From NCBI RefSeq assembly GCF_030247185.1, contig NC_080572.1:6713007-6777006 (forward strand): 64,000 nucleotides of DNA, read 5' to 3'. The notes beneath the pieces were generated by a model that was given only the letters and a program-made list of their open reading frames with translations, was not told the origin of the DNA and did not search any database. Both the position numbers and the translations under genes were made by a program. The stretch is from Malaya genurostris (Eukaryota > Arthropoda > Insecta > Diptera > Culicidae). Within the stretch, counting starts at the first letter, position 1. Each line of letters starts with the position of its first letter. This document shows positions 38,201 through 47,799 of the stretch, one piece after another.

Positions 38201-40901
38201 TAAATATGTTATTGAAAAATCATAAATCCCGGGCATTTTTCGAACGGTGAGAAGTTTAAAACCTCTTCAATCAAAATGCAAGGTTTTGTTTTCTACACCA
38301 ACAATAAACTTAATCACACACATAAATTCGACGTGAACAGTTCATAAGGTCACACCCGAAAACACAACGATTGCAATTGAAAACAGCATTTAACAATTTG
38401 ATCATGCTCTCCTCGATTCATTCCGTCAGAAATTGAGATAAAACAGACGTGTTGACCTGAGAGAGGTGGCGATTAGTGCGCACTTAAGTTTGTTGAAGTA
38501 TTACAAATGAAACTTTACTTTTATCAAGATCATAAACACGTTTACGGACACATAAAACCTTGTTTTTCAATATTCTCAAATGAACGATTACAATTATTAT
38601 GTTGTTTAAGAGCATGAAAGTCACAAAATAATCGTGTTTTATTCCTAATAGTACGCAAGATAAGGTAATAGTGCGCTGTGGTAGACAATTGTGCGCACAA
38701 TGAATTTTCCGTAGTACTCGAATACTCGAATTTTCGTAAAACTCGGAATGCTCGATGATAACTTCGTTTGGGTCGAAAAGCTGTTATGAAACCAAAAAAA
38801 AAATGATTCTATCAGAAATATATATAAAGCTTATTTTCTAATGACAGGTTTTATATTTACATCTATCGTGTTGGTATAAAATTATTAGGGAATTTTAAAT
38901 GTAGTCGAATAAATTTAATTGAGTCAAATCTCAATATTTATTGTAAGTAAATAGTGGTAAACATTAACAGGAGCTCATGATGAGATGCGCATTAATATGT
39001 ACCGCACACTATTACCTTTCCCCTAGTAATTATTACAGGAAAGATCACATTTCATGATTTCCAGTCCAAAATACCTAAGGAGAACCGACCTGATGGTATT
39101 CAGTTCGTGATTGCAATTTCACATAGAATAGCATATATGTGAATGAAAACGTAAATTTTTTCTCCGAAACTTTAGTTCAAAAGAACTTAATTGTCTTGCA
39201 CACCTCGTTGAGTACCCAAACTGTGCGAACTATAATACTTGCAGGAAAACAATTGCAATAAACTTTTATTCAAACTTTACATTTGACTAAAACATATGTG
39301 TTCCAAACACTAGTTAGGTATAATGTTTATCGCACAAATCGTTAATCACAACGAAGTATTCCGAATTCTAATGAACGAATAGTTTGCGAGAATGAAGATT
39401 ATGATCCGTAATAACATATATAAACAGAGATTTTGAGCTTTAAAAGTTACTGCAAACGTATTTTTACCAAGCCCCTTATTCGTTGGGATATATCAGTCAT
39501 CACATGATAATAAATTTCTATTCATTCGAAATGAACATAGGACTCATTTTCCGCGAGAGCTTTAACTAAGCACATGTATTGCATACTCAAAGGCGTTTAA
39601 AAGTTATCGGTTCTTTATGTGTTCAACTGCTGAGAGTTCAAGTCATTTGCACCGATTCGTTTCTTCAACAAACCGCGAAAACAAATCATTAAAATTGAAC
39701 ATTTTATGGGGATAAATATGAAGAATATTTATAGACACAGATTAGCGGAGCCACTACCCAGCAGTCTTGTTAAGATTTAGACCTACTTAGTCACATTGGC
39801 TACAGGTTCGTTACCGGTTGTCGCTTGTTTCGTAAGGGTACAATCGACTCCGCTGATGGTAATAAGGCTAGACATAAATACGTTCGAAGCTACGGATTCG
39901 TACATGATTGAATGATGCTATTAAAATGAAATTAGCTTGTTTGGTCAACACCACTGCATTTATGTGGGCGGTAGGCGCTGCACTCTATCACCTATTGACA
40001 CCGTGACAAATTTACTGATGCTATTAGCGCATTGAACTGCGACAAATAGTTGTCAGTAGTAGGAGGTATAACTATCTAATATACAGGCGGTATTGTACAA
40101 GGTGTGCAGTTCAGATGATGGTAGTTTGGCTTCTGAACATCGTGAAGAACACCAGGTTACTTTATTTTAACAGCAATTCCATAAAATATTGATGTCAAAT
40201 CATGTAGTATTTGCATTGGATTTGCATATGATTTTAGTTCATGCTGAATTCATGGTTTGGTCGTGATATCACAGTCTCTGAAGGCGGTATAAATCAAGGT
40301 TTAGAGAAATCCAGATTAAGACAATAATAAATTATAGTGAGTGGTTCAACTTACTTCTTAGAGTGCTAGAAACAAGAAAAAACTTACTTGAACATTCCAC
40401 AGTAGCCATTGGAAGTATCGAATGTCTGTTCGGGTGGAACAATCCGTTCTAACAGTCTCGGCAATTGTGAGAGGCATCCCAATGCAGCTAAAAGACTGGG
40501 ATCCCCTGGACCGACCGGTTCCGGAAGCTCTCGTGCAGTCAGTGGAGTTCCTGGTGCAGACATGCGAAACTGTGGGCGACCACACATATCCTAAAAGAAT
40601 GAGAGAATCACAATACAATTCATATTTCAAACGGAACTCAGCCTTACATGCGGTCTCATCCATACAATCTGCTTCTTTTTGGACAACGTCCTCGGAGTGG
40701 GTGGAAATTCTAAATCTTCGTGTAAGCCTCCAGGTCCTCGAGTGACTATACCGTTCAATCCGTTTGTTCCATTGTGTGGCCGACCATTCAGAATCGTTCC
40801 ATTTATGCCATTTGCGCTGATGACTTCAGTCGAACGAGGTCTCGACAGGGTTGAGTTATGATCTGTTCCATTCATCCAGGAACGTACCTTTGGAACACCA
40901 T
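15183..40901 (-). CDS. Calpain-family pseudoprotease (calpain-C-like)
   Basis: Six exons, all GT-AG and all phase-consistent (minus strand): 40901-40648, 40590-40388, 17231-17091, 17031-16878, 16809-15934, 15788-15183; 744 residues are visible. A linker rich in Asn and Gly leads to the calpain entry motif (LEFPPTP...VWMRPH|DMCGRPQF). The protease core runs to about residue 310, then a C2-like beta-sandwich (about 320-540) and a penta-EF-hand domain (about 550-744). Conserved landmarks are VDDRLPT, FWAALLEKAYAK, GEWGGVW and DCEFWMS. The active site is lost: the usual GDCW reads GDPS (Cys to Pro116), RNPW reads RSPW (Asn to Ser300), while His266 (SEHPYSV) stays. EF loops lack Ca ligands (DPALGGRLSIEH). 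Drosophila Calpain-C is a known inactive relative. The frames are open, so a non-proteolytic protein is more likely than a pseudogene. The first residue is split with an exon upstream of 40901. Confidence 0.88.
17776..19066 (-). mobile_element. Mariner element, 1.29 kb, with TA duplication
   Basis: The ends are inverted repeats (left ACACATGGATCAATAAGTC, right its complement) flanked by TA on both sides (17774-17775, 19067-19068). Length and TA duplication are typical of mariner. It sits in the 23-kb calpain intron on the same strand as that gene. It is structurally complete, but the transposase is broken. Confidence 0.9.
17837..18900 (-). pseudogene. Mariner transposase, broken by a few lesions
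   Basis: Most of a DD34D mariner transposase is readable: helix-turn-helix remnant, WVPRLLS, first Asp in TMDETWIHH, VMASVFWD, second Asp in FHQDNAPCHKS, and PPYSPDLAPSDYWLF with the third Asp. One extra A in a poly-A run (about 18147-18153) shifts frame before the second Asp. The N-terminal 60 codons contain at least a frameshift and an in-frame TAG near 18745. The C-terminus (GDYVDE, stop at 17837) is intact. The few lesions imply a fairly recent insertion. Confidence 0.9.
19607..19717 (+). promoter_or_regulatory. Orphan core promoter: CCAAT, TATA, Inr, DPE
   Basis: TATAAATAG (19653-19661) is followed 33 bp later by the arthropod initiator TCAGTC (19684-19689, start A at 19686). GGTTG at 19713-19717 fits the DPE consensus RGWYV at exactly +28 to +32. 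A reverse CCAAT box (ATTGG, 19607-19611) lies 42 bp upstream of the TATA box. The spacing is that of a strong metazoan core promoter, but no long reading frame follows. It may be a promoter fragment from a multicopy gene; I suspect, without proof, a histone-type gene. Confidence 0.4.
20003..21398. mobile_element. Non-coding DNA transposon with about 30-bp TIRs
   Basis: The left end ATAGGGTAAGGGCTCCCTAT continues TTCATCTCA. The right end is its imperfect complement (...TGAAATAAGGAGCCGTTGCCCTAT). The 1.4-kb interior is AT-rich and has no transposase. Edges are uncertain by a few bases because ATAT/ATAG overlap the flanks, so the superfamily is not assigned. Confidence 0.55.
22282..22740 (-). 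pseudogene. Non-LTR reverse transcriptase fragment
   Basis: The minus-strand reading contains GHSCETALNLVLAKWKE, then after a frameshift VFLDLKRTFETI (first catalytic block), SLGVPQGSVLGPILFIMYIND and the catalytic box LFADDT. This is the fingers-palm part of a jockey/CR1-like RT. Sequence beyond 22282 has no matching continuation. Confidence 0.8.
23900..24350. repeat. Degenerate copies of a dispersed 160-bp repeat
   Basis: Phrases such as GATCAATGACCC...GCTTTCAAACGAATCTAAG and GTCGGATACGTCA recur at spacings near 150-170 bp and match the better-preserved tandem block at 48285-48800. Copies are strongly diverged. Confidence 0.45.
24358..25294. mobile_element. Foldback element with about 370-bp inverted arms
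   Basis: The left arm starts AATTTCGCGCTAA and continues GTTGGCA...ACTTGCTGTACTTTG. The right arm (about 24935-25294) is its imperfect reverse complement over its whole length, including ATGGTCAAAT-type and CGATT-rich stretches near the centre. Arms flank about 210 bp of unrelated AT-rich DNA. There is no coding capacity, and no target duplication is clear. Confidence 0.7.
25805..25902. repeat. About 100-bp hairpin
   Basis: AAATAGTTAACATTTATTGC is mirrored by GCAGTAAATGTGAACTATTT, with ATTTAAAT at the centre. It is an imperfect palindrome and probably a tiny MITE. Confidence 0.5.
25903..28180. other. Calpain intron, no gene seen
   Basis: This is AT-rich DNA inside the large calpain intron. 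About 27420-27600 carries a dispersed repeat (GAGGTGATCCCAAAATA..., GCTTTCAAACGAACCTAAG...) ending in a CA-rich stretch and GTCGAACTAAGTCGAATGG. The same family appears at 48.3 kb and in part at 29.2 and 46.3 kb. Confidence 0.5.
28699..28821. repeat. Palindromic TTTTTACG-rich MITE-like block
   Basis: ACCTCCGTTTACG at the left is answered by CGTAAAAAGAGGT at the right, with repeated TTTTTACG/CGTAAAAA between. A similar CGTAAA-rich patch occurs in GMC intron 1 (about 8278-8365). Confidence 0.45.
28870..29150 (+). repeat. 117-bp tandem repeat, block 1
   Basis: About 2.4 copies of a 117-bp unit; ATATGGGTATTTTCGGA recurs at exactly 117-bp spacing. The unit includes AAGATGGCGACTTCCGG. Because 117 is 39 codons, one frame stays open across the copies (FGTGL.SRCRK.MFEVVL). 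A second block in opposite orientation lies at 30222-30620. Confidence 0.85.
29160..30220. other. AT-rich spacer between the two 117-bp blocks
   Basis: It begins with a dispersed repeat containing CGACTGAGTTCGTCGAGTACG followed by TGTGTGTGTGTAGG, then tandem-like phrases (ATGGCGCGACCGATTTCCAC and relatives). No gene is seen. Confidence 0.5.
30222..30620 (-). repeat. 117-bp tandem repeat, block 2 (inverted)
   Basis: About 3.4 copies of the unit of 28870-29150 on the minus strand; CATATTGTAAGG recurs at 30313, 30430 and 30547. The minus-strand frame 30621-30253 reads through all copies without a stop as a 39-residue repeat. Codon-length periodicity, not gene function, explains the open frame. 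Confidence 0.85.
30621..31915 (+). pseudogene. RTE-like non-LTR retrotransposon fragment
   Basis: The fragment starts in an APE endonuclease (NFIGSTRILADLLMDRGFDIVALQEVCW), jumps by deletion to its end (RIYDSDHYLVMVKLSPKLS), passes through a linker, and reaches RT motifs (TNKAAGKDGIASELIK, EQLPEEWKKGVICPIHKK, LECENFRAI) before losing the palm and shifting frame. GC content is much higher than in the surroundings. The style resembles RTE-clade elements of mosquitoes; the clade is inferred. Confidence 0.75.
31990..32265. repeat. Degenerate short repeats with CGCATAAAAAA words
   Basis: Loose repetition of phrases like AACCGCATAGAAT, TCCGCAAAAAAACTGCAT and CCGAATAAAAAAACAGCAT. Similar words lie at about 28340-28410 and 28660-28685, so the repeat cluster from 28.3 to 32.3 kb has related edges. 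Confidence 0.45.
32266..35164. other. Calpain intron, no gene seen
   Basis: AT-rich sequence without supported coding regions. A 28-bp motif (GTTATTTTGAATTAAGTTAG) is tandemly duplicated at about 32908-32966. The open frames at 33740, 34582 and 34817 (-) are short and resemble nothing I recognise. Confidence 0.5.
35165..35436. mobile_element. Palindromic MITE, about 270 bp
   Basis: Arms of about 110 bp: left GCACGGTTAGAAATCCATT ... ACCATGATT ... TCTTATGGGATCA, and right TGATCCCATAAGA ... AATCATGGTACC ... AAATGG...CCGTGC. The centre is AT-rich and there is no coding capacity. Confidence 0.7.
35758..36365 (+). mobile_element. Penelope-like element fragment with inverted copy
   Basis: The plus strand 36054-36365 encodes the GIY-YIG endonuclease end of a Penelope-like element (EIYQISCSHCEKKYIGQTKR, then RFKEHIAE). 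An inverted copy of its first part lies at about 35758-35935, giving two arms around a spacer of about 145 bp. The fragment ends about 40 bp before the ATG assigned to the C1GalT gene. It belongs to the same family as the palindrome at 51178-52525. Confidence 0.8.
36404..37884 (+). CDS. C1GalT: Core-1 beta-1,3-galactosyltransferase
   Basis: Three exons, 36404-36888, 36951-37177 and 37232-37884, join in phase (454 residues). The family transfers galactose from UDP-Gal to GalNAc-Ser/Thr, making the core-1 O-glycan (T antigen) in the Golgi. Visible features are a type II membrane anchor (LAFLSGLTVTCLFMIVSVL), VRVLCWVMTTPENHESKAIHVKQTW, WFLKADDDTYVI with the metal-binding DDD (Thr codon split by intron 1), YVKQGYFSGGAGYVLS, EDLEMGRCME (split by intron 2), AGDSRD and CCSDMAISFHYIHG. 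About 110 C-terminal residues beyond the usual end are Ser/Thr-rich and acidic. It lies inside the 23-kb calpain intron on the other strand. The start is uncertain: a possible acceptor (CTTCACAG, 36457-36464) within the frame suggests that the true first exon may lie upstream. Confidence 0.92.
37911..37916 (+). other. Polyadenylation signal of the C1GalT gene
   Basis: AATAAA lies 27 bp after the stop codon, and GT/T-rich sequence follows. This predicts a very short 3' UTR. Confidence 0.6.
37990..40380. other. Calpain intron between C1GalT and the upstream exons
   Basis: No gene is seen. A possible MITE spans about 38645-39030, with AGGTAATAGTGCGC at the left and GCACACTATTACCT at the right as inverted ends. 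A further GTGCGCAC word lies at about 38475. The rest is AT-rich and unassigned. Confidence 0.4.
40388..40901 (-). CDS. Calpain exons with the altered Cys site
   Basis: Two exons (40901-40648, 40590-40388) are separated by a 57-bp intron. The first opens after an acceptor (TTGCTCCCCAG) in mid-codon, with a stop in the same frame just upstream, so an earlier exon is required. It encodes an Asn/Gly/Thr-rich stretch and the pre-core motif ending VWMRPH. The second encodes PQF, the modified active-site segment PGDPSLLAALGCLSQL (Pro where the nucleophilic Cys should be, Ser for the next Trp) and SNGYCGMF. Its donor AA|GTAAGT leaves two bases that join the acceptor at 17231 to give Lys and continue as FRFWQWGKW, the expected next calpain segment. 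Confidence 0.9.
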
Positions 40902-41439
40902 CTGGGGAGCAAGTGAGTCATAAGTGTTCATGATTAAGTTGGAAATGCGTAAACTTCGGTTTAGAATTACTTAATTATGTATTTTTACTAACGATTGATG
41001 CTTAATAATTTCGAAAACGGATTTCATACAATTTTGAATTCACACCTTTCAATAGTTGTATATCTACACTGAAGACTTGAAACATTTCAGTAAATCTTCA
41101 ACGGTGACAAACTATTTAAGTTAATCTTTTTCCAATTTCTCTATATCAGGACTTCCTGTAATACGAAATTAAGTCACCATTTTCGGATATGTATCAGCAC
41201 TGTCGAACGGATTACCACATACTGGGGAACTTTATCAACATCGCCAAATTGAAAGTCAAAGTCTGGAAAATCAAAGAAACAGTTTTGTCAATCACACAAA
41301 AAGGTGAGACCAGCAGCTATGATCAGGTTCGCCGAGAAAAAATACGGAGGGATTACAATATTACGGGCTCCTATATATGAGAATAAACTCTCCGTGTATT
41401 TCCCACACCAAAACGCGACTCTCGTATGAATTGCACCTT

Positions 41440-41790
41440 AAGGCCTATCCGCACTCGGCCGGCGATTTTTTCTCTTCGACTTTGACTGAGCGTGCTGTCC
41501 GACAAAATTTGTAGATCGGTCCAAACGAAGTTGTGTTTTGTTCCATCAGGACAACGACAGGTCACACACGTCAGTATCTCCGGAAGCCTGGCTAAGAAAA
41601 TTTTGAAAATTCTCCATATGAATTAAATTAAATTGAAAATCTTTAGGAAATTAGCGTCGAAAGGAGGATGTGTAAATCAATATCTAGAGATTTTCGCCAA
41701 TAGAGACTAAGACTTCTTCGAAAAAGGCCTTATGAAACAATCTTTAAAATTACCACAAATTATTCAATTATCGGTCAAAACGGTGCATAT
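41440..41790 (+). pseudogene. Mariner transposase fragment
   Basis: The plus strand reads LFHQDNDRSHTS (second catalytic Asp block) at about 41537-41572, and after deletions and frameshifts an ending like the usual mariner C-terminus (FFEKGLMK followed by a Trp-less relic) at about 41719-41790. Both ends and the DET block are missing or unrecognisable. Confidence 0.5.
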
Positions 41791-44700
41791 TTGAGGCAAG
41801 TCGAGCAACCAGATATATGTGATACAAATTGAATGCAAAAATAATAGATTTCTTTTTCCTCAATTTAATATTAAATCTAATTTCACTTGTTTGCACAGGT
41901 ACTTTGAAACTACTTTGAAAATATGTGTTCTTCTGACTAGATATGGATATCAAATTCCGAACAGAATAAAATGTAATCGGAAACTGACGGTTTTGAAACC
42001 ATAACATATTGACACTGCTGAATAATAAAAACATAATCACCTTTGGTATTGAAATAATTCCGCCGTTGAGCACCGCAGCATACGGACCGAAATTATTGTA
42101 TTCTGCCTACTGCAAAAGATAACCCTGCGCAGATTAATAAGATAAACCTGTTTTGAAACCAATGGTAATATTACCAAAAACGGAAAATCTTTCTCCATTC
42201 TCACACCAACAGGCGACGTTTTCAAGAAACTGAGCTGAAATAAGGTTCTACTAGCTCGAAACCTCTACTTAACAGAACATATATCAAAAAAATGTCTGAC
42301 CATGATCATAGACGATTTTTTGGGCAAGTCAAAAACGTTCGAGTGAAGCGTGCCTTATTAGGAAACAGAAACAACGCAAATCCGCATGTCTAATCTCCGG
42401 CAAAGAAAAGTAAATAGCAATTCATCTTAGATTTTGTATCTTGGAAATTGCTAAAATCGAATCTACCGAAAATGCTCGAAAGCCATATAAATTCGCTCGA
42501 GAAGATGTTTGGATCTGATAACAGAAATTGAATTCTTTAAGAGGATAATACTTCGTAGCTTCGAAACGCCACCCTAGATTGAATCTTTCTGTTTACAATT
42601 TGAAGAAAACCTGTTCAAAATGTATGCAGTTATTTCGTAATATTCTTTCAAACAAACTGCCCTGAAAACATCGTTGAAAGCATGCCTCAAAAAAGATCCG
42701 TTTTCAACAGTAATGATTGAACATATTCCACTGTGAAGAATATTTCAAATAAATTACTTGCAGAATACTCGCGCTTCCTTTCTTATGTAACAGACTGGAG
42801 GATTTTTACCAACAGTCCAAGTTTTACGTGTTTCCTGGAATAGAGAGAATCTACCAACATGTAAAATTAAATTTTACGTCTTTTTGTGTAGAATTTAACT
42901 AAATGAGTTGTGAGTTTAACAAAAATGATTCATTTTCACTTTGAATTATATATTCATGTGCTTTACATTATTTCTTCGTAGAGTAAAGTTTCAACACGCA
43001 AAAATAAGCTGACCGAATAATTATTTTCCAGGTTTTTCAATTTAATCATAACACGCGTAGGAAACTTCATTCGTATTTATCAGCAATATTCCTAGAATTT
43101 CCTCAAAATTTAAGAACTCTATATTCGACCAAATTTACTCCTAATAATCCATTCAATTTTCATGTATACACTCTTAGAAAAAATGAAACTTACACATATC
43201 GTAAATCCAAGCATTAACATGTACAGTAAAATTTGGTATCTAAGTGTTGGACTAACATTCCTTCCCTTCCTACAGCGACTTGCATATGCGTGGCCATCAG
43301 GCGCGTAGCCAGAGATAATTTTCGGGGGGGGTTTTAGAACATGGTGATAAATCAACACATGTACAATTTATATCACAATGTTTCCCATGGGTTATAATTT
43401 TTTGTTTCGGGGGGGGTTTGAACCCCTAAAATCCCCCCCTGTGTACGCGCCTGGTGGCCATATATGTTATCGATCAGTCTAAGTCAGTTTAGGTTGCACG
43501 TTGAGCATGAGCCACTACTCCCAAGTATCATGCATTTGGTTCAACATGCAATTTCAATTGGTTTTTAGTCAATCACGGGAAACTCACGAGTGGTCAACTA
43601 AACTAAGCAAGGGAGCTTGCGATCTATGTCATTATTTGGTGACAAATTTTGAATACTGACACATGAAATTAGCTTATTAATTTAAAACATCTAAAACAGC
43701 TACAATACACATAATCATTGATACTAATAGCAAAATAATATAGACTACTAGAGCTCTGCGACTGGCTTGGGTTCTATTGTTATTTTTAAGAATGACGCCA
43801 ATTCCAAAAAAAGATTTTCGTTATCCGTGATCTATACTGTTTGAAAGACGGCTCCATATACGACGAGCAGTCGGGTGAATAACTCCTTCACTTTGGCATT
43901 CAGTTCCGTTCTGCACGACAAGAGGTTCGGTACACAAGACACCCATCGGGAATCGGCCGCATATTTATTTCGATGTTTGTGCCGAACGCCTTCAATCGTC
44001 TATAAATCGTTACTCAACAACATTCAGTTTTGATATGGTCGACCCACCTAAACACTAGTTAGACACATTTCATTCGTCATTTTGTTGACAACGGTCTGTT
44101 TGCAGGCTTGTAAACTATAAGTCAAGAAAATTCGTTTGAAAAAATTATAACGGATGTTGACCCTCTTGCTACAAATACCGTACACACGAACATATGTATT
44201 ATAACACGTTTATCCGGAGCAAGACTGTAAATTATCCTGCAGAAAATCTTTGCGATGTCGTTCTTCGGCGTTGATCGTCTAATTTATTCAAATTTATTCC
44301 TACACAAAATTCGTCCGATGGACCATTCGATTTCGACTCATCAAAACTTCAAAGAACAACGGCCTCGACTAGTTTAGTGTATTTTCCTCTGAATGAGCTT
44401 TTGTTACAAACGATTGGTGGATCACAAGGCAAGTATGTTGCGTACGTAATCGGATGCCAGGCATAAAGCGGACCAGAAACGTGACGGAATGGTGGAGCGT
44501 GTGTCGTGAGCACGGTCCACTGATCGTACGGCAAGCTCCGATGCTTTCTGTTGTAGGTATGTAATTGTATCTGCCGCACAGGTATCATAGAAATGTCTAC
44601 AGATCACAGCCATCGTGGCCCACTGGCGGCGAACAATAAGTCAGTAGGTCATGTGTGCGAATGTGGCTAGAGAATGTATGTAGGAATCAACCCGAACACG

Positions 44701-45548
44701 AATGGCCGCCATTGATGGGAATAATGCAGCCGCAGAGGAAAGCGAAAGTTTTGACCTGTATACGATGTTTTAGTAAAAATTGTGAATAGAATTATTTTGT
44801 CGATGATCTTTGGTGACCCTTCACAATATGTGTTTAAAAAATTATCAATTCATTCCGGGTGTAACTCGAATGGTTTATAGTAACGTACCAGTTCATCTTG
44901 TTTTCTAAACTCAAGTTCCATTGTATCCACAACAATTTTGTGAATCACAATATGTTACCGAAAACGATCGCAAAACCATAGACACTCACTTCAAATTGTT
45001 TTGAAGGATCAGAGTGCGCTTTCCTTTTAGGCTAAAAAACAAATTGCGTTTGTGTACGTATTTTATTCATCTTATGTTACAATTGAACAGGAACCAGACT
45101 TCATTTAAAACACAATAATGTCAAATATATTAGTTTTCCCATGTGAATCCCTCATATTAGGTAAATCCCTCACATTAGATCCCATTACAAATCAGCGAAG
45201 GCTACCAACATCATACAATAAGCTCTGTTGCACCATAAACGCCACTTAAAGCATCCAAATAAGGTACTAGAAATATGATCAGATGTTTCTTTTCCTCCCG
45301 CAAAGTCTTCGTTTTCAATTGGCCCACATCACATCATGCACTTTACTGCCGTCTGACGTATGGTCAACAGGTGGCGCTAGGCTGTTTACAATTTTTCCGC
45401 TGTGACTAACATTTCGGGGAAGTTTTGTTTTAACGACATTTTCTCATACTCGTCGCGACTACTGCCACCAGTCCGGTTTGCGATTCAACATGCTTCAGTT
45501 ATGCTGTAGTTGCAGTTTGTTTTGTCGAAGTTGTACTTTATTGCACAC
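41791..45548. other. Unassigned region upstream of the calpain exons
   Basis: Apart from the hAT MITE at 43298-43453 I see no supported gene. About 43850-44640 is more balanced in base composition than its neighbours and could hold regulatory or untranslated sequence. The open frame 44349-44588 (-) is not recognised. Confidence 0.35.
43298..43453. mobile_element. 156-bp hAT-type MITE with 8-bp duplication
   Basis: The termini CAGGCGCGTA and TACGCGCCTG are perfect inverted repeats. Both sides are flanked by the 8-bp duplication GTGGCCAT (43290-43297, 43454-43461). CAG ends with an 8-bp duplication fit hAT elements. The interior is palindromic with G-runs and C-runs around GTTTGAACC. Confidence 0.85.
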
Positions 45549-45642
45549 CTCGGAATAAATTGACCAGCCTCCAGCCGCCCGGGATACAAACGCGGACGTC
45601 GTTTGGCAACATCGTTGTAGGCATGTCAGTCGTCTGCTGCAT
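45549..45642 (-). CDS. Candidate first coding exon of the calpain gene
   Basis: A minus-strand ATG at 45642 opens 31 codons (MQQTTDMPTTMLPND...GGWRLVNLFR) ending in one extra G before a GTGTGC donor. The calpain exon at 40901 needs exactly one base to complete its first codon, and G gives Asp (GAT). The patch is GC-rich compared with its surroundings. There is no homology support and the donor is weak, so this is a phase-based suggestion only. The implied intron is 40902-45548. Confidence 0.25.
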
Positions 45643-45649
45643 TGCCTAT

Positions 45650-47530
45650 AGGGACAACGAGGATTGGGCTTGTGCAGCTAAGATTGAAATACGTCGGAGG
45701 CCGTCAGCTTCGGACCATCTGTAGAAAGCGAAATTGAAGCTGCCTTTCGATTGTGCAACCGTTTGATGTTTGATTCGTGTAAAATGTAAATTTTCATAAT
45801 TACTGTAGTTAAGAAATGGGTTGCAAGAAGTTAGTTATAATTAAGGATGTACGATTGGAGTGGTGTCTTGGCGCCACTGCTTATATAGGTGGCAACATAT
45901 TTATGGGAACGAGGCATAGTTGGTCAAATCAAGTACATTTTCCGAGTTTTTTCCTAATATGTAAGAAAGAGGCATTTTTTAAAAAGAAACTCTTAGCACT
46001 GTTGACTAAAAATCGAAGATCAAAACAGTTACTATCGTTATGTGAGTAACTAGATTGCTGATTGCAATGAAGAAAAATATTAAGGTATGAAGCCGTTGAA
46101 ATGTCTATTGGCATAAGAGAAAGAAAACTTGAACATCTTCATGAGCAGTTTTCGTGCTTTACTTGGAATGACTGTTTTGTCTTTCTCGTAAAGAAATATT
46201 ATGTAATCACTGTGAAAACCGATTTTTGAGCTGAAGCCCGAGAGGCCGAGTATCATATACTGTTCGACTCAGTTCGTCAATATCAACAAATATATGTGTG
46301 TGTGTTCACATACTTAGATTCAAATGGACTGAAAGACCACACACTAAGATTTAATTCCTTTATTCGGTAATATTTTTGACGAGATCTTTCGGTAATCTAT
46401 CGAAATAACCGATATTTCGGTACATGGGTTTTATTTTACAACAATTATGCAAATTTTCACCGAACGATCAGTTCAACGTAAATTTTCATTACAGAATTCT
46501 GTATTAGATACACAATTGATACGGTACACCTGAATAGTCGCCGAATACGGTAAATATCCTACTGTCCGTTTGGTAAAGTTATCTTCCAATAATCAAACTT
46601 CTGTGAAAACTGATTGTCATGAAATTAACTGTCAAACAGTTATTAAAATATTCAGTGAGTGTCTTTTTATTAACCAAACGAAAAAAATGTTGAAGGGTTC
46701 ATCGAATGGATTGAGGTACAGGTGATAAAAGTTTTTAAAGACATTAGAGCCACTAACAGCTTCTTGTTTACTTATAGGCAGAAAAAAATTTTGTATCACT
46801 TGTCCACTTGCTGCCAACACAAATCGTTTAAGGGTAATTTTGGTTGAACTCGTCGGATTGTGCAGTGTTTTGGAAGGCACTCATAATTCCGGTAAGTCGG
46901 AACATCTGACACTTTTTAAATTTCTCGTTTAATAAAACCATTTTCTCCATTCGTTTTTGTGAATATGTGTTGTTTTTTGAAATCCGAAAATCCAGAATTT
47001 TAACCAAAGGAAAACAAACAAACAAAAATTACCGAACAATCTGTTAGATCCATTTGGTTTACAGTGTACGGTAGTTGTTTGACAGTTCAGCAATTACCGA
47101 ACGATCGGTAATCAATTCAACTACCGAACTAATTACCGAACGTTCAGCTGTTGAAAATTCGGTAAAAACGTTGAAAAAATGTGCACTCTTTTTTTCAAAA
47201 AAATATTTAACCGATATTCTGAATTCAAATTCCAATTAATGGAATAACGGCGTATTGACTTTTTGATCGAATATGGTTCAGTCGAATCCTAGCTACCTTT
47301 GATTTTGATAGCATTATTAGGAATATGAATGAAATACGATCAGAAAAACGATACGTCGTTATTCAGAATATGGGTGATAGTCTCTTGATTTCTATTGAAT
47401 TTTCTCCAGATTACAACTTTCAGTTCCGGAGCATAGCGTTCTCATATAACACAACGGTCCGTTCGCGACGCTGGTTTATTTTAATTGAATTCTTTTGCTA
47501 AATTTCATTTGACATTTTTGCTGACTAGCT
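45650..47530. other. Unassigned DNA with repeat traces
   Basis: About 46225-46330 has the GT-rich dispersed repeat (TGTTCGACTCAGTTCGTC then TGTGTGTGTG). About 46370-47180 is dense in short ACCGAACGATCGGTAAT-type words in both orientations (for example TTACCGAACGATCGGTAA near 47092-47110), suggesting a decayed terminal-inverted-repeat element. Confidence 0.4.
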
Positions 47531-47536
47531 TTACTA

Positions 47537-47799
47537 ATGTCGTTTTCGTTTTTAAATTGCACTACACCGGTGTAGCGAAAGCTGCACTAAAACCGTTCGT
47601 TTTTACCAATTGCACTACACTTTTTCTGCACCGATACCACTGGTGTAGCACTCATCAGAAGTTTGGTGTAGCTTTGTACAATGGAATCGTTTATTTTAGT
47701 CAAGGGTTACTGTTTATGTTTTCATAATTTTTGTTCGTTTATTCATGCCATGGTGTAGCACTGCACCGGTGTAGTGCAATTTAGAAACGAAAACGACAT
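47537..47799. mobile_element. MITE with about 37-bp TIRs, copy 1
   Basis: ATGTCGTTTTCGTTTTTAAA with TTGCACTACACCGGTGTAG forms the left end, and its complement forms the right end. The internal word GTGTAGTGCAAT/ATTGCACTACAC recurs several times. The second copy (61080-61352) is in opposite orientation. Confidence 0.75.
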
